64,000 nucleotides of DNA from Ignatzschineria sp. GTDB lineage: Bacteria; Pseudomonadota; Gammaproteobacteria; Cardiobacteriales; Wohlfahrtiimonadaceae. Position numbers and translations under genes: made by a program. The stretch spans positions 16,794-80,793 of the forward strand of contig JASLFU010000006.1 in NCBI GenBank assembly GCA_030150405.1. The letters are read 5' to 3'. Positions 8,613 to 16,540 of this stretch are shown piece by piece (positions within the stretch are counted from its first letter, which is position 1; every line of letters begins with the position of its first letter). Under the pieces are notes generated by a model. That model was given only the letters and a program-made list of their open reading frames with translations. It made no database searches and was not told the origin of the DNA.

Positions 8613-9497
8613 ATGAATAAGTGGTTTGAATTGACCTTAAAAGCAGGTGCAATGTTAACGCCCGAGGCGCTCGATGAGGCTTTCGTTGAGGCGGGGGCGG
8701 TTGCGGTAACCATGCGTGACGCAGAAGATGACCCTATTTTTGAACCTCTTCCCGGTGAAACTCCTTTATGGAAAGATACTTTAGTTACAGGGATGTTTGA
8801 GCTTCCTTGCGATGTAGAGGAGATAAAAGAGCTTCTTTCTGAGTATCTTAATGAGCCCTTTTTGCCGATTGTAGAGACAAAAGAGATTGAGGATCAAGAT
8901 TGGGTCGGCGCGTGGCAAGATCACTATAAGCCCATTAAATTTGGGGATAATCTCTGGATCTGTCCGACGCATCTTCCCTCCCCGGAGCCTGAAATTGCTA
9001 CAGTACGGTTAGATCCCGGTTTAGCATTTGGTACGGGAACACATGCCACCACAGCGCTCTGTTTAGAGTGGTTATCGGAGAATAAAGCAGAGTTTTTCGA
9101 TGAGAATATTGTGGATTATGGTTGTGGTTCGGGGATTTTAGGTATTGCAGGAATGTTATTAGGAGCTAAACATTGTTTCAGTACCGATATCGATCCTCAA
9201 GCTATTCAGGCAACATTACAAAATGCGCAGCGAAATTTTGTGGAGATTGATCCACAGCTGCCGGAGAATTTTAATCCTCCTCAAGTTAAGGTGGTGTTAG
9301 CCAATATATTGTCAGGGCCTTTAGTGGAGCTTAGCCCCATATTAACAGAGCTTGTTAAGCCGGGCGGGCATCTTGTTTTAGCAGGCTTACTCGATTATGA
9401 CGCAGAAGTTGTACGGGATGCCTATAAAGCAGATTTTGAATTTAAGGCCGATAAATCTCTTGAGGGTTGGACTCGACTTCACGGCATCAAGAGGTAG
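8613..9497 (+). CDS. prmA: Ribosomal protein L11 methyltransferase PrmA
   Basis: PrmA trimethylates ribosomal protein L11 using S-adenosylmethionine. The 294-aa length equals the family norm. An N-terminal substrate-recognition domain (about 1-100) precedes GLAFGTGTHATT, the PrmA signature, then the SAM-binding loop VDYGCGSGILGIA, STDIDPQAI and NILSGPL. It is followed after 2 bp by dusB and then fis, as in many gammaproteobacteria, and all three probably share a transcript. Confidence 0.95.
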   Translation: MNKWFELTLKAGAMLTPEALDEAFVEAGAVAVTMRDAEDDPIFEPLPGETPLWKDTLVTGMFELPCDVEEIKELLSEYLNEPFLPIVETKEIEDQDWVGAWQDHYKPIKFGDNLWICPTHLPSPEPEIATVRLDPGLAFGTGTHATTALCLEWLSENKAEFFDENIVDYGCGSGILGIAGMLLGAKHCFSTDIDPQAIQATLQNAQRNFVEIDPQLPENFNPPQVKVVLANILSGPLVELSPILTELVKPGGHLVLAGLLDYDAEVVRDAYKADFEFKADKSLEGWTRLHGIKR

Positions 9498-9499
9498 AT

Positions 9500-10459
9500 A
9501 TGAAAATTGGCGATATTTCGATATCGTCCCCCTATATTTTAGCGCCAATGGCTGGGGTGACGGATCTTCCTTTTCGTAAAATATGTCGCCGTTTAGGCGC
9601 AGGCTTGGCTGTTACAGAGATGGTGAATGCTAATTCAGATCTCTGGGAGACGGAGAAATCTCAAGCTCGCTTTGAATATGCTGGGGAACCGGGTCCGGTA
9701 AGTGCTCAAATAGTTGGGTATGATCCGCAGATGATGGCGGAGGTTGCCCGTTATGGCGTTGAAAATGGCGCAGATATTATCGATATTAATATGGGTTGTC
9801 CCGCAAAAAAAGTGTGTAAGCGAGCTGCTGGCTCGGCACTTTTGCAAGATGAAGCCCTTGTTGTAGAAATTTTAAAAGCGGTGGTTAATGCAGTTTCGGT
9901 CCCGGTGACGTTAAAGATTCGTACGGGATGGGATCGAGAGAATAAAAATGCTTTAACCATTGCTAAACATGCCGAAGCGATCGGTATTCAAGCTCTGGCG
10001 ATCCATGGTAGAACACGGGAGGACCGTTTCCGTGGTGAGGCAGAGTATGAGACTATCGCCCAAGTAAAATCTGAGCTGACAATCCCTGTTATTGCTAATG
10101 GGGATATTGATTCAATAGAGAAGGCTCAATTTGTGTTAGAAAAGACGGGAGCTGATGCTGTGATGATAGGACGAGCAGCATTAGGGAATCCTTGGATTTT
10201 CCGGTCTTTGGTTGAAAATAGCCCCTACACCCCCCATTTAAATGAGGAATTGGCAATAATACAGGAGCATATTTCTGAGCTACACCAGTTTTATGGTGTT
10301 GGTAAGGGAGTTCGCGTTGCACGAAAACATCTGCTCTGGTATTTAGATGGAAAATTCCCTTCACAAAAATGGCGGAGTGAGATGTTGCGGGAGACCGATC
10401 CCGAGGCTCAACTTGCATGGATTGAGAAGATTCTATTAAGTCATCAGGATGTCGCTTAA
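9500..10459 (+). CDS. dusB: tRNA-dihydrouridine synthase B
   Basis: An FMN- and NADPH-dependent enzyme reducing uridines in the tRNA D-loop. It begins MKIGDISISSPYILAPMAGV (APMAGVTD is the Dus signature). INMGCPAKKV contains the catalytic cysteine, and IANGDI and GADAVMIGRAALGNPW form the FMN phosphate site. About 319 aa. The frame is open upstream into prmA, but the ATG at 9500 has AAGAGG ahead of it and matches the family start. The dusB-fis pair is a conserved operon. Confidence 0.95.
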   Translation: MKIGDISISSPYILAPMAGVTDLPFRKICRRLGAGLAVTEMVNANSDLWETEKSQARFEYAGEPGPVSAQIVGYDPQMMAEVARYGVENGADIIDINMGCPAKKVCKRAAGSALLQDEALVVEILKAVVNAVSVPVTLKIRTGWDRENKNALTIAKHAEAIGIQALAIHGRTREDRFRGEAEYETIAQVKSELTIPVIANGDIDSIEKAQFVLEKTGADAVMIGRAALGNPWIFRSLVENSPYTPHLNEELAIIQEHISELHQFYGVGKGVRVARKHLLWYLDGKFPSQKWRSEMLRETDPEAQLAWIEKILLSHQDVA

Positions 10460-10495
10460 CTATATATTACATATAAAATTAAGGAGTTTTAGGTA

Positions 10496-10768
10496 ATGAT
10501 TTCCCGTGAACGAATTAAAGATCACATTCCTCTTCGTGAGTCAGTCAAGGAAGCGCTCGACGAGATCTCTGGTATGTTAGATGGTAAGTATCCCCCTAAT
10601 TTATACCGTTTAGTCATTAATGAAGTAGAACGTCCTCTTTTTGAGAAAGTGCTCGATTACACCGATGGTAATCAATCAAAAGCATCAGAGATTTTAGGCA
10701 TTACCCGTTCAACGCTTAAAAAACGTCTCGATTATTTTGATATTGATCCCCGCGAGCATAAATCTTAA
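10496..10768 (+). CDS. fis: Nucleoid protein Fis
   Basis: Fis bends DNA and activates rRNA and tRNA promoters in fast growth. The 90-aa protein has the N-terminal dimer region and the C-terminal helix-turn-helix NQSKASEILGITRSTLKKRL, nearly the family consensus. AGGAG lies 9 nt before the ATG. Located 36 bp after dusB, as in E. coli, where dusB-fis is growth-phase controlled. Confidence 0.97.
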   Translation: MISRERIKDHIPLRESVKEALDEISGMLDGKYPPNLYRLVINEVERPLFEKVLDYTDGNQSKASEILGITRSTLKKRLDYFDIDPREHKS

Positions 10769-10905
10769 TTTATAATGGATCTTAATCTCGAAAGATGATT
10801 ACCCCGATAGGGGAGAATCTGTAGAGAGTACAACAATAACTTAAGATTTATGAAAGAGAATCGTTCATTCATCAGGTTGATTTAAATTGAGCGTAAGGAG
10901 AAGAG

Positions 10906-11472
10906 GTGAAAAAAGCGAGTGAAGTAAAACGTGGAGATGTGATTCTTCACAACAACAGTTACTATACCGTGCGCGATGTGGAGCGTTCTGCCCCAACGGC
11001 TCGGGGAGGTAATACTACTTTTCGGATTCAGATGTTTTCGATTCCTGAAGGGAATAAGCTTGATCTCTCTTTACGAGCAGATGATGAACTTGATGAAGCC
11101 ATCTTAACTCGCCGGGAGGCGACATTCTCCTTTAAAGATGAGAATAATTATGTCTTTATGGATAGCGAAGATTACTCTCAATACTACCTTTCAGAAGCAA
11201 TATTAGGGGATGACCTTGGTTTTGTTATGGAAGGCGTTGAAGGGTATCAGGTATCGCTGATTGAGGGAGTTCCTGTTGCTTTACAGTTGCCACAAACTAT
11301 GGTGCTAGAAGTTGTAGATACCGCACCGGAATTAAAGGGCGCAACGGCAACAAAACGCACAAAACCTGCAAAATTATCGAGTGGAATTACGGTTCAAGTT
11401 CCAGAATATATCGAAAATGGAACGAAGATTATTGTTAATACCGAGACTCGGGAATATAGCGGAAGAGCGTAA
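10906..11472 (+). CDS. efpL: EF-P-like elongation factor EfpL (YeiP)
   Basis: EfpL, formerly YeiP, is an EF-P paralogue that relieves ribosome stalling at difficult motifs. All three domains are present: KOW-like (SAPTARGGNT tip loop), OB (FMDSEDYSQY) and C-terminal OB (SSGITVQVPEYIENGTKI). The tip carries Arg instead of the modifiable Lys of EF-P, and length (188 aa) and sequence follow E. coli YeiP. It starts at GTG with AAGGAG upstream. A terminator follows. True efp is not in this window. Confidence 0.92.
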   Translation: MKKASEVKRGDVILHNNSYYTVRDVERSAPTARGGNTTFRIQMFSIPEGNKLDLSLRADDELDEAILTRREATFSFKDENNYVFMDSEDYSQYYLSEAILGDDLGFVMEGVEGYQVSLIEGVPVALQLPQTMVLEVVDTAPELKGATATKRTKPAKLSSGITVQVPEYIENGTKIIVNTETREYSGRA

Positions 11473-11517
11473 CTGTTCCTCCTAAATATTTAATAGAAAC
11501 GATTCAAAATGAATTTT

Positions 11518-11553
11518 AAAGCACTGTAATGGTCATCATTACGGTGCTTTTTT
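11518..11553 (+). terminator. Rho-independent terminator after efpL
   Basis: AAAGCACTGTAATG and CATTACGGTGCTTT form a long stem with a 5-nt loop, followed by T residues. Confidence 0.92.
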
Positions 11554-11607
11554 GTTTTGGAGATAAATTGAGATAAGGATAATTATTTTAAATAGTGGTT
11601 ACCCTTA

Positions 11608-11626
11608 AGATTGAAATTTTCAATCT
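11608..11626. promoter_or_regulatory. 19-bp perfect palindrome before the YgiW-like gene
   Basis: AGATTGAAA and TTTCAATCT flank a single T. It lies about 30 bp upstream of TATACT (11648-11653), a possible -10, so its centre would be near -43, where activators often bind. The binding protein is unknown. Confidence 0.5.
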
Positions 11627-11735
11627 CTAAATTTCTTAAAATAGGCATATACTTAAAGAAGTTAAGTGAGTGTTAAATAAAGAGAGAATAGAATTTTAGT
11701 AAAACTTCACTTCGCAATCTAATAAAGGAATCAAA

Positions 11736-12143
11736 ATGAATAAGAATATAAAAAGAATTACTCAAGGCCTCGCTGTTGTAGCATTTATTGTAACGGGTGT
11801 TGCTCAAGCTCAATATAGTGAGGAACCAAAAGAGACTCGAGATCTTCCTAAATTGATCTCTCCATATGAAACTCGAACGATCGAAACTGTTCGAACAATG
11901 CCTGATGATACTTATGTCACCGTTGAAGGGCTATTGACTAAACAGATCGCAGGTAGTGATGATAAATATCTCTTAGAAGATAAGAGTGGTGAGATCATTG
12001 TTGAGATTGATGAAAAGTTATGGCGGGGTCAGGTGGTTTCTAAAACAACACCGGTTAAGATTTTAGGGGAACTGGATCAAGATAAGCGGGCTGAAAAAGT
12101 TAAAATCGAAGCACTCTATATTGAGGCATTACCTAAAAATTAG
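11736..12143 (+). CDS. YgiW/YdeI-family periplasmic OB-fold protein
   Basis: A bacterial OB-fold (BOF) family protein. E. coli YgiW and Salmonella VisP and YdeI in this family are periplasmic and linked to stress tolerance. Residues 1-25 form a signal peptide (ends GVAQA). The mature part has the family pattern DDTYVTVEGLLTKQI followed by YLLEDKSGEIIVEID and W(R)GQ. 135 aa is typical. AAAGGA lies ahead of the ATG. A palindromic site and its own terminator suggest a separately regulated single-gene unit. Precise function unknown. Confidence 0.85.
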   Translation: MNKNIKRITQGLAVVAFIVTGVAQAQYSEEPKETRDLPKLISPYETRTIETVRTMPDDTYVTVEGLLTKQIAGSDDKYLLEDKSGEIIVEIDEKLWRGQVVSKTTPVKILGELDQDKRAEKVKIEALYIEALPKN

Positions 12144-12176
12144 TTTCCCCATCGTGTTAAAGTAAAATATAAGAAT

Positions 12177-12223
12177 AGAGAGTAGGGCTTGAAAGCAACG
12201 CTTTTAGGCCCTATCTCTTTTAT
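12177..12223 (+). terminator. Terminator after the YgiW-like gene
   Basis: AGAGTAGGGC pairs with GCCCTATCTCT (one bulge), with an inner GAAAGC/GCTTTT stem, followed by TTT. Confidence 0.75.
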
Positions 12224-12248
12224 AACTAAATAGTTTATAGGAGCAAAA

Positions 12249-12884
12249 ATGTTATTACGAAAACTTACTCTTGCAGGTTTAATGGTATCCACTTTAATCG
12301 CAACTCCTTTAATGGCGGAAACCGCTGTAGAGATAGATAGAGGGGAGACAGAAGTGGAAGTAACCCAAGCGGAGAAGCTCTATTACCAGATGAAAACCAA
12401 CAAAGGGGAGATTGTTTTAGAGCTGGATAGTGCAAAAGCGCCCAATACCGTAGCGAACTTTAAACGTTATGTGGATGAAAACTTCTTTGAAAATCTTATT
12501 TTTCACCGTGTCATTAAAGGATTTATGATTCAGGGAGGAGGATTCACGGCAGATATGGAGCATAAAAATGGATTTGAACCGATCGCCATCGAATCAAATA
12601 ATGGTTTGAAAAATGAGAAAGGGACAATCGCCATGGCACGTACAAGTGATCCTAATTCAGCCACGAGTCAGTTTTTCATCAATACGGAAGATAACAGTTT
12701 CTTAGATTACCCAGGACAAGATGGGCATGGTTATACTGTTTTTGGTCGTGTAATTTCGGGAATGGATGTGGTCACTGCCATAGAAAATAGCAAAACGGCC
12801 CCTAAAGCAGGGCATAGAGATGTCCCGGTTGAGCCGGTAATTATTGAAACGATCAGTGAGATTGAAGCGCCTCAGAATAAATAA
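12249..12884 (+). CDS. Periplasmic cyclophilin-type peptidyl-prolyl isomerase (PpiA-like)
   Basis: Catalyses cis-trans isomerisation of prolyl bonds in periplasmic proteins. A signal peptide (residues 1-23, ending PLMA) precedes a short acidic linker rich in Glu and a cyclophilin domain with FHRVIKGFMIQGGG (catalytic Arg), ARTSDPNSATSQFFIN and GYTVFGRVISGMDVV. 211 aa, slightly longer than E. coli PpiA because of the linker and tail. A cytoplasmic cyclophilin gene (ppiB) lies 0.7 kb downstream; the domains are clearly homologous and may come from duplication. Confidence 0.93.
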   Translation: MLLRKLTLAGLMVSTLIATPLMAETAVEIDRGETEVEVTQAEKLYYQMKTNKGEIVLELDSAKAPNTVANFKRYVDENFFENLIFHRVIKGFMIQGGGFTADMEHKNGFEPIAIESNNGLKNEKGTIAMARTSDPNSATSQFFINTEDNSFLDYPGQDGHGYTVFGRVISGMDVVTAIENSKTAPKAGHRDVPVEPVIIETISEIEAPQNK

Positions 12885-12966
12885 ATTCCATTAAAAACCA
12901 TTAAATAAGTCATTAAAGCGAACATCTATTTAGGTGTGCAGATAAAAGGATAGAGAGGAGAGAATT

Positions 12967-13479
12967 ATGAAAAATAAGAAAGGCGCTATTTTAGGCTTAG
13001 CTGCTCTGTTTCTAGTTACAGCTTGTAGCCAAGAGACGAAAGAAGAGATTGCAGTTCAGGAAGAGAGAGATAAAACCCCTGAAGTTTTAATTCCCCCGAC
13101 GACAGCTCCCGATACAGAAAAGGGTTTTAGCGACGGGCATACAGCGGAGAATGCATTGAGTTATGCAGGAATCTACAAAGCTGTACTACCTTGTGCGGAT
13201 TGTCCAGGTATTGAGACCACATTAGAGCTCGACTACAGAGGGAACTATGTATTAACGGAGAACTATATTGATCGAGACTCAACATTTGTGGATCAAGGAA
13301 GTTTCACGTGGAACAAGAAGGGGGATCTCATTACTCTTAAAACAGAAGATGGTGTTCGCCGTTATTTTGTGGGAGAAAATGTTCTCTATCCCACCGATGA
13401 AAATGGTAAAATTATTGAAAGCTCAAGTGGGCTCGATTACTCATTAAAGCAAGTACAATCATCAACGAATACGCCTTAA
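12967..13479 (+). CDS. NlpE-like outer-membrane lipoprotein
   Basis: A lipoprotein with signal MKNKKGAILGLAALFLVTAC and Cys20 as lipid site. After a disordered Pro/Glu-rich linker comes an NlpE N-terminal domain with LPCADCPGIETTLEL (C76xxC79), the diagnostic motif of NlpE/CutF, which senses envelope stress and copper and signals to Cpx in E. coli. At 170 aa it lacks the C-terminal OB domain of E. coli NlpE (236 aa), as many relatives do. Ser at +2 after the lipid Cys favours outer-membrane sorting. No cpx genes are nearby, so the signalling role is unproven. Confidence 0.88.
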   Translation: MKNKKGAILGLAALFLVTACSQETKEEIAVQEERDKTPEVLIPPTTAPDTEKGFSDGHTAENALSYAGIYKAVLPCADCPGIETTLELDYRGNYVLTENYIDRDSTFVDQGSFTWNKKGDLITLKTEDGVRRYFVGENVLYPTDENGKIIESSSGLDYSLKQVQSSTNTP

Positions 13480-13563
13480 TAGTAAGTAATCAACAATTAT
13501 AATTTAATACTTTTTAGAGATCTCACGCCGTTGCGTAGAGAATATTTATATTAGGAAGATGTA

Positions 13564-14067
13564 ATGATTAAGTTCCATACAAATGTTGGTAGTTTCACAA
13601 TTACTTTAGATCATGAGAATGCGCCTAAAACTGCAGCCAACTTTTTGCAATATGCAAAAGAGGGCTACTATGAGGGCACGCTATTTCACCGTATTATCCC
13701 CGGATTTATGGTTCAAGGGGGAGGTTTAGTAGAGGGCATGGTAGACAAGCGTGAAGGGCAACGTGCACCTATTGAGAATGAAGCTAATAACGGTTTGAAG
13801 AATGATAAGGGAACAGTCGCAATGGCGCGTACAATGGAGCCCCATTCCGCGACAACTCAGTTCTTTGTTAACTTAGTGGATAATACTTTCTTAAACCATA
13901 CAGCTCCCACAATGCAAGGCTGGGGCTATGCCGTATTTGGTAAGGTTACAGAAGGAATGGATATTATCGAAAAGATGGCAAAGGTTGAGACAACTTCTCG
14001 CCGAGGCCACCAAGATGTTCCGGTAGAGGATATTGTTATTGAGCGTGTTGAAGTAGTGGGTGAGTAA
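13564..14067 (+). CDS. ppiB: Cytoplasmic cyclophilin PpiB
   Basis: A peptidyl-prolyl isomerase of 167 aa without signal peptide. Motifs FHRIIPGFMVQGGG, MARTMEPHSATTQFFVN and GYAVFGKVTEGMDII are those of PpiB. GGAAGATGTA precedes the ATG. It is directly followed (2 bp) by lpxH, the ppiB-lpxH arrangement of many gammaproteobacteria. Confidence 0.95.
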   Translation: MIKFHTNVGSFTITLDHENAPKTAANFLQYAKEGYYEGTLFHRIIPGFMVQGGGLVEGMVDKREGQRAPIENEANNGLKNDKGTVAMARTMEPHSATTQFFVNLVDNTFLNHTAPTMQGWGYAVFGKVTEGMDIIEKMAKVETTSRRGHQDVPVEDIVIERVEVVGE

Positions 14068-14069
14068 TT

Positions 14070-14855
14070 TTGTATAGCGAGCATAAAGAGAGTGTTGTGC
14101 TCAAAGCTCAAAATAGAGCGTTAGTAGAGGGGGGGCAGAAACGTCTCCTCTTTACTAGCGATATTCACCTAAGTGAAAGCCGTGACGATATTGTTACGGC
14201 TTTTTTCGCTTTTTTAGAGAATGAAGCCATCAAAGCAGATGCTCTCTATATTTTGGGTGATCTCTTCGATTTTTGGGCGGGGGATGATATTGAAACGCCC
14301 TTAACAGAAGCGGTGGCAAATCACTTTAAAGCCTTAGATAGGGCCGGCGTTAAGCTCTATTTTCAGCATGGTAATCGGGATTTTGCATTGGGTGAAACGT
14401 ATGCTAAAAGAGCCGCAATCAAGGTGATCCCCCCTCTTTATAGATTGCCGGAAAATCCTGAGATTATGCTTCTTCATGGAGATGAGCTCTGCATTGATGA
14501 TCACTCTTATCAAAAATATAAGCGCTGGATCCGAAATCCCTTTGTTTTAGGTTTTTTACGAAAACTCCCTAAACGTTACCGATTACAATTGGCGGAGAAT
14601 ATACGTCTTAAGAGCCAGAATCGGAAAGATCGTGAAATTATTGATGTAAACGAAACTTATGTGGAAGAGTTTATGTTAAAAGAGAGTGTAAGGATCTTAA
14701 TTCATGGGCACACTCATCGTCCCGATATTCATCAATATTGTGGGAAGGAGAGAATTCTCAAGCGGATCGTTTTAAGTGATTGGGATAAAAGTGGGGATTA
14801 TCTCGAGCTTCAAAATGGCAAAATACGCCGTTACCTAGTGCCGATTAAGCCATAG
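14070..14855 (+). CDS. lpxH: UDP-2,3-diacylglucosamine diphosphatase LpxH
   Basis: A calcineurin-like metallophosphoesterase making lipid X in lipid A biosynthesis. Metal ligands are visible in TSDIHLSE, LGDLFDFWAGDD, HGNRDFALG, LLHGDELC and HGHTHRPDIH. The core starts near residue 24, giving an N-terminal extension over E. coli LpxH (240 aa). The start is uncertain: the TTG at 14070 is placed by GGTGAG at the ppiB end; a GTG at 14097 is possible. Translationally coupled to ppiB. Confidence 0.9.
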   Translation: MYSEHKESVVLKAQNRALVEGGQKRLLFTSDIHLSESRDDIVTAFFAFLENEAIKADALYILGDLFDFWAGDDIETPLTEAVANHFKALDRAGVKLYFQHGNRDFALGETYAKRAAIKVIPPLYRLPENPEIMLLHGDELCIDDHSYQKYKRWIRNPFVLGFLRKLPKRYRLQLAENIRLKSQNRKDREIIDVNETYVEEFMLKESVRILIHGHTHRPDIHQYCGKERILKRIVLSDWDKSGDYLELQNGKIRRYLVPIKP

Positions 14856-14961
14856 CATTAGCGAAAACACCGATAACTTCAAAGTATCAATTACACTTAA
14901 AATAGAGTAGTATATTAAGGTTATTCACCTATAAATAAGAAGCTTAAGAAGAACAATAATT

Positions 14962-15408
14962 ATGGAAACAGCAATTCCCTTTATTCAAGAAAATTGGATC
15001 ATTGTTGCCGCGTTTGTCGTGGTTTTAGTGCTCTTTATTAGCAATGAGATCAACTCTGCACGGGGTAAGGCTTATCGTATGAGTGTCTCCGATGCATTGC
15101 GGGAATATAATAATGATAATGCCGTTTTTATCGATATCCGTTCAAAAAAGGATTTTCGTAAAGGGCATCTACCAGAAGCCATCAATGTTCCTGCGGGGAA
15201 GATTGAAGAGCGTTTAAGTAGTTTAGAGAAGTTTGGTAGCAAAAAGATCATTATCTATTGTGATACTGATCCCCGCGCAAATGATGCTTGTATTAAGTTA
15301 CGTAAAATGCATGCAGAAGCACCTCTCCATGTGTTAGTTGGGGGCATTGCTGCCTGGCAAGAAGCAAACTTGCCCATTAGTAAAGAGAAAAAAGAGAAGA
15401 AAAAGTAA
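14962..15408 (+). CDS. yibN: Membrane-anchored rhodanese-like protein YibN
   Basis: 148 aa: one N-terminal membrane helix (about 11-28), then a rhodanese domain with DIRSKKDFRKGHLPEAINVP and the candidate active cysteine Cys100 in IIIYCDTDPRA, ending in a Lys-rich tail. It heads the conserved yibN-grxC-secB group linked to protein export and thiol chemistry. The loop after Cys100 is not a canonical CxxxxR sulfurtransferase loop in register, so sulfur transfer is not assured. Confidence 0.88.
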   Translation: METAIPFIQENWIIVAAFVVVLVLFISNEINSARGKAYRMSVSDALREYNNDNAVFIDIRSKKDFRKGHLPEAINVPAGKIEERLSSLEKFGSKKIIIYCDTDPRANDACIKLRKMHAEAPLHVLVGGIAAWQEANLPISKEKKEKKK

Positions 15409-15419
15409 AAGGATAGATC

Positions 15420-15683
15420 ATGAAAAAAGTAGAAGTTTATTACAAAGATACCTGTGGTTATTGCCGCCGTGCATTTGAGATTTTAGCGCGCCATAATGTG
15501 GAGCCTGTAAAAATTGATGTAGATAGCGATCCAAAACTTTGGGCAGAGTGTCAAGAGCGTTCAGGCCGTAATACTGTTCCACAAATTTTTATTGGTGATC
15601 ATCATGTAGGGGGTTGTGACGATTTAATGGCCCTTGAAAAGCGTGGTGAGCTTAACGACTATCTCGAAGGGAAACTTCCCTAG
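15420..15683 (+). CDS. grxC: Glutaredoxin 3
   Basis: A glutathione-dependent thiol reductant of 87 aa. The active site is CGYC (Cys12-Cys15) where E. coli has CPYC; TVPQIFIGDHHVGGCDDL supplies the cis-Pro and glutathione-binding loop. It follows yibN by 11 bp with AAAAGGAT upstream and precedes secB. Confidence 0.94.
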   Translation: MKKVEVYYKDTCGYCRRAFEILARHNVEPVKIDVDSDPKLWAECQERSGRNTVPQIFIGDHHVGGCDDLMALEKRGELNDYLEGKLP

Positions 15684-15839
15684 AAGATGAGTTTAAGTAG
15701 AGCTCTATACTCTACTAAACGCGCTTAAACTTAACGAGTTAAAACTCCCTTAAACTTTTAAAGATGGTTTAGGGGAAACTTATAAAATTAAAAATTACTC
15801 AATACAGCTTAAAAGTATTGTTAAAGAAAGGAAATAGGA

Positions 15840-16355
15840 ATGAGCCAAGAAGATCAAGCGGGATTTGATATTGTCCGTCTCTATACGAAGAATGCTTCTT
15901 TAGAATCCCCTAATGCTCCTGAATCATTTAATGTTCGGGGTAATCCTGATATTCAGATTCAACTGAGCAACGAAGAGCGTAATGTTGAAGAGGATTTTTA
16001 CGAAGTTACGCTTAAAATTACCGTTACTGCAAAGATGGAGAAGCAAGTACTTTTTATTGCGGAAGTTGAGCAAGCAGGGTTATTTGTTTTAGCAGGATTT
16101 ACCGAAGAGCAGAGAAATCATCTTAAAGGTGCTTACTGTCCTAATATTCTTTACCCTTATGTTCGTAAAGCGTTAGATGACCTTATTACTAGCGCAGGAT
16201 TCCCACCTGTGGTATTAGCACCGTTAAACTTTGAAGCGATCTATGCAGAGCGTCAAGCGCAGATTGCCGCTAACCAAGAAGGTGATGATAAGGCGAAAAA
16301 AGAGGATAAAAAGGATACTAAAAAGAGTGAGAAAAAGAAGAAGGTAGATGCATAA
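15840..16355 (+). CDS. secB: Protein-export chaperone SecB
   Basis: SecB holds unfolded preproteins and delivers them to SecA. The 171-aa protein contains FEVTLKI-type strands (DFYEVTLKITVTAKM), EVEQAGLFVLAGF and CPNILYPYVRKALDDLITSAGFPP (quoted in part: NILYPYVR, SAGFPPVVLAPLNFEAIY), all SecB hallmarks. The C-terminal tail (about 145-171) is a Lys/Glu/Asp-rich low-complexity extension in place of the usual short zinc-site-binding tail. AAAGGAAA precedes the ATG. A terminator follows. Confidence 0.95.
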   Translation: MSQEDQAGFDIVRLYTKNASLESPNAPESFNVRGNPDIQIQLSNEERNVEEDFYEVTLKITVTAKMEKQVLFIAEVEQAGLFVLAGFTEEQRNHLKGAYCPNILYPYVRKALDDLITSAGFPPVVLAPLNFEAIYAERQAQIAANQEGDDKAKKEDKKDTKKSEKKKKVDA

Positions 16356-16379
16356 ACTAATCCTCTTTTATCACTATTT

Positions 16380-16413
16380 AAAGCCGCTACATATAAGTTT
16401 AGCGGCTTTTTTA
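16380..16413 (+). terminator. Terminator after secB
   Basis: AAAGCCGCTA and TAGCGGCTTT arms with a T-run. Confidence 0.88.
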
Positions 16414-16452
16414 TTATCTAAAGAAAGGGATTAGATCTGATTAAAAGGCTAT

Positions 16453-16486
16453 AAAAAAACGCCGATAGGTTGATCTACCGGCGTTA
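16453..16486 (-). terminator. Terminator of the TRAP-TAXI operon
   Basis: On the minus strand AACGCCGGTAG pairs with CTATCGGCGTT (one mismatch) and is followed by seven T residues. Confidence 0.88.
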
Positions 16487-16540
16487 GTTAGCATTATTGT
16501 AAAGATGCTTTATTAAGTTTTATCTTCCTCTATTCTTTAT

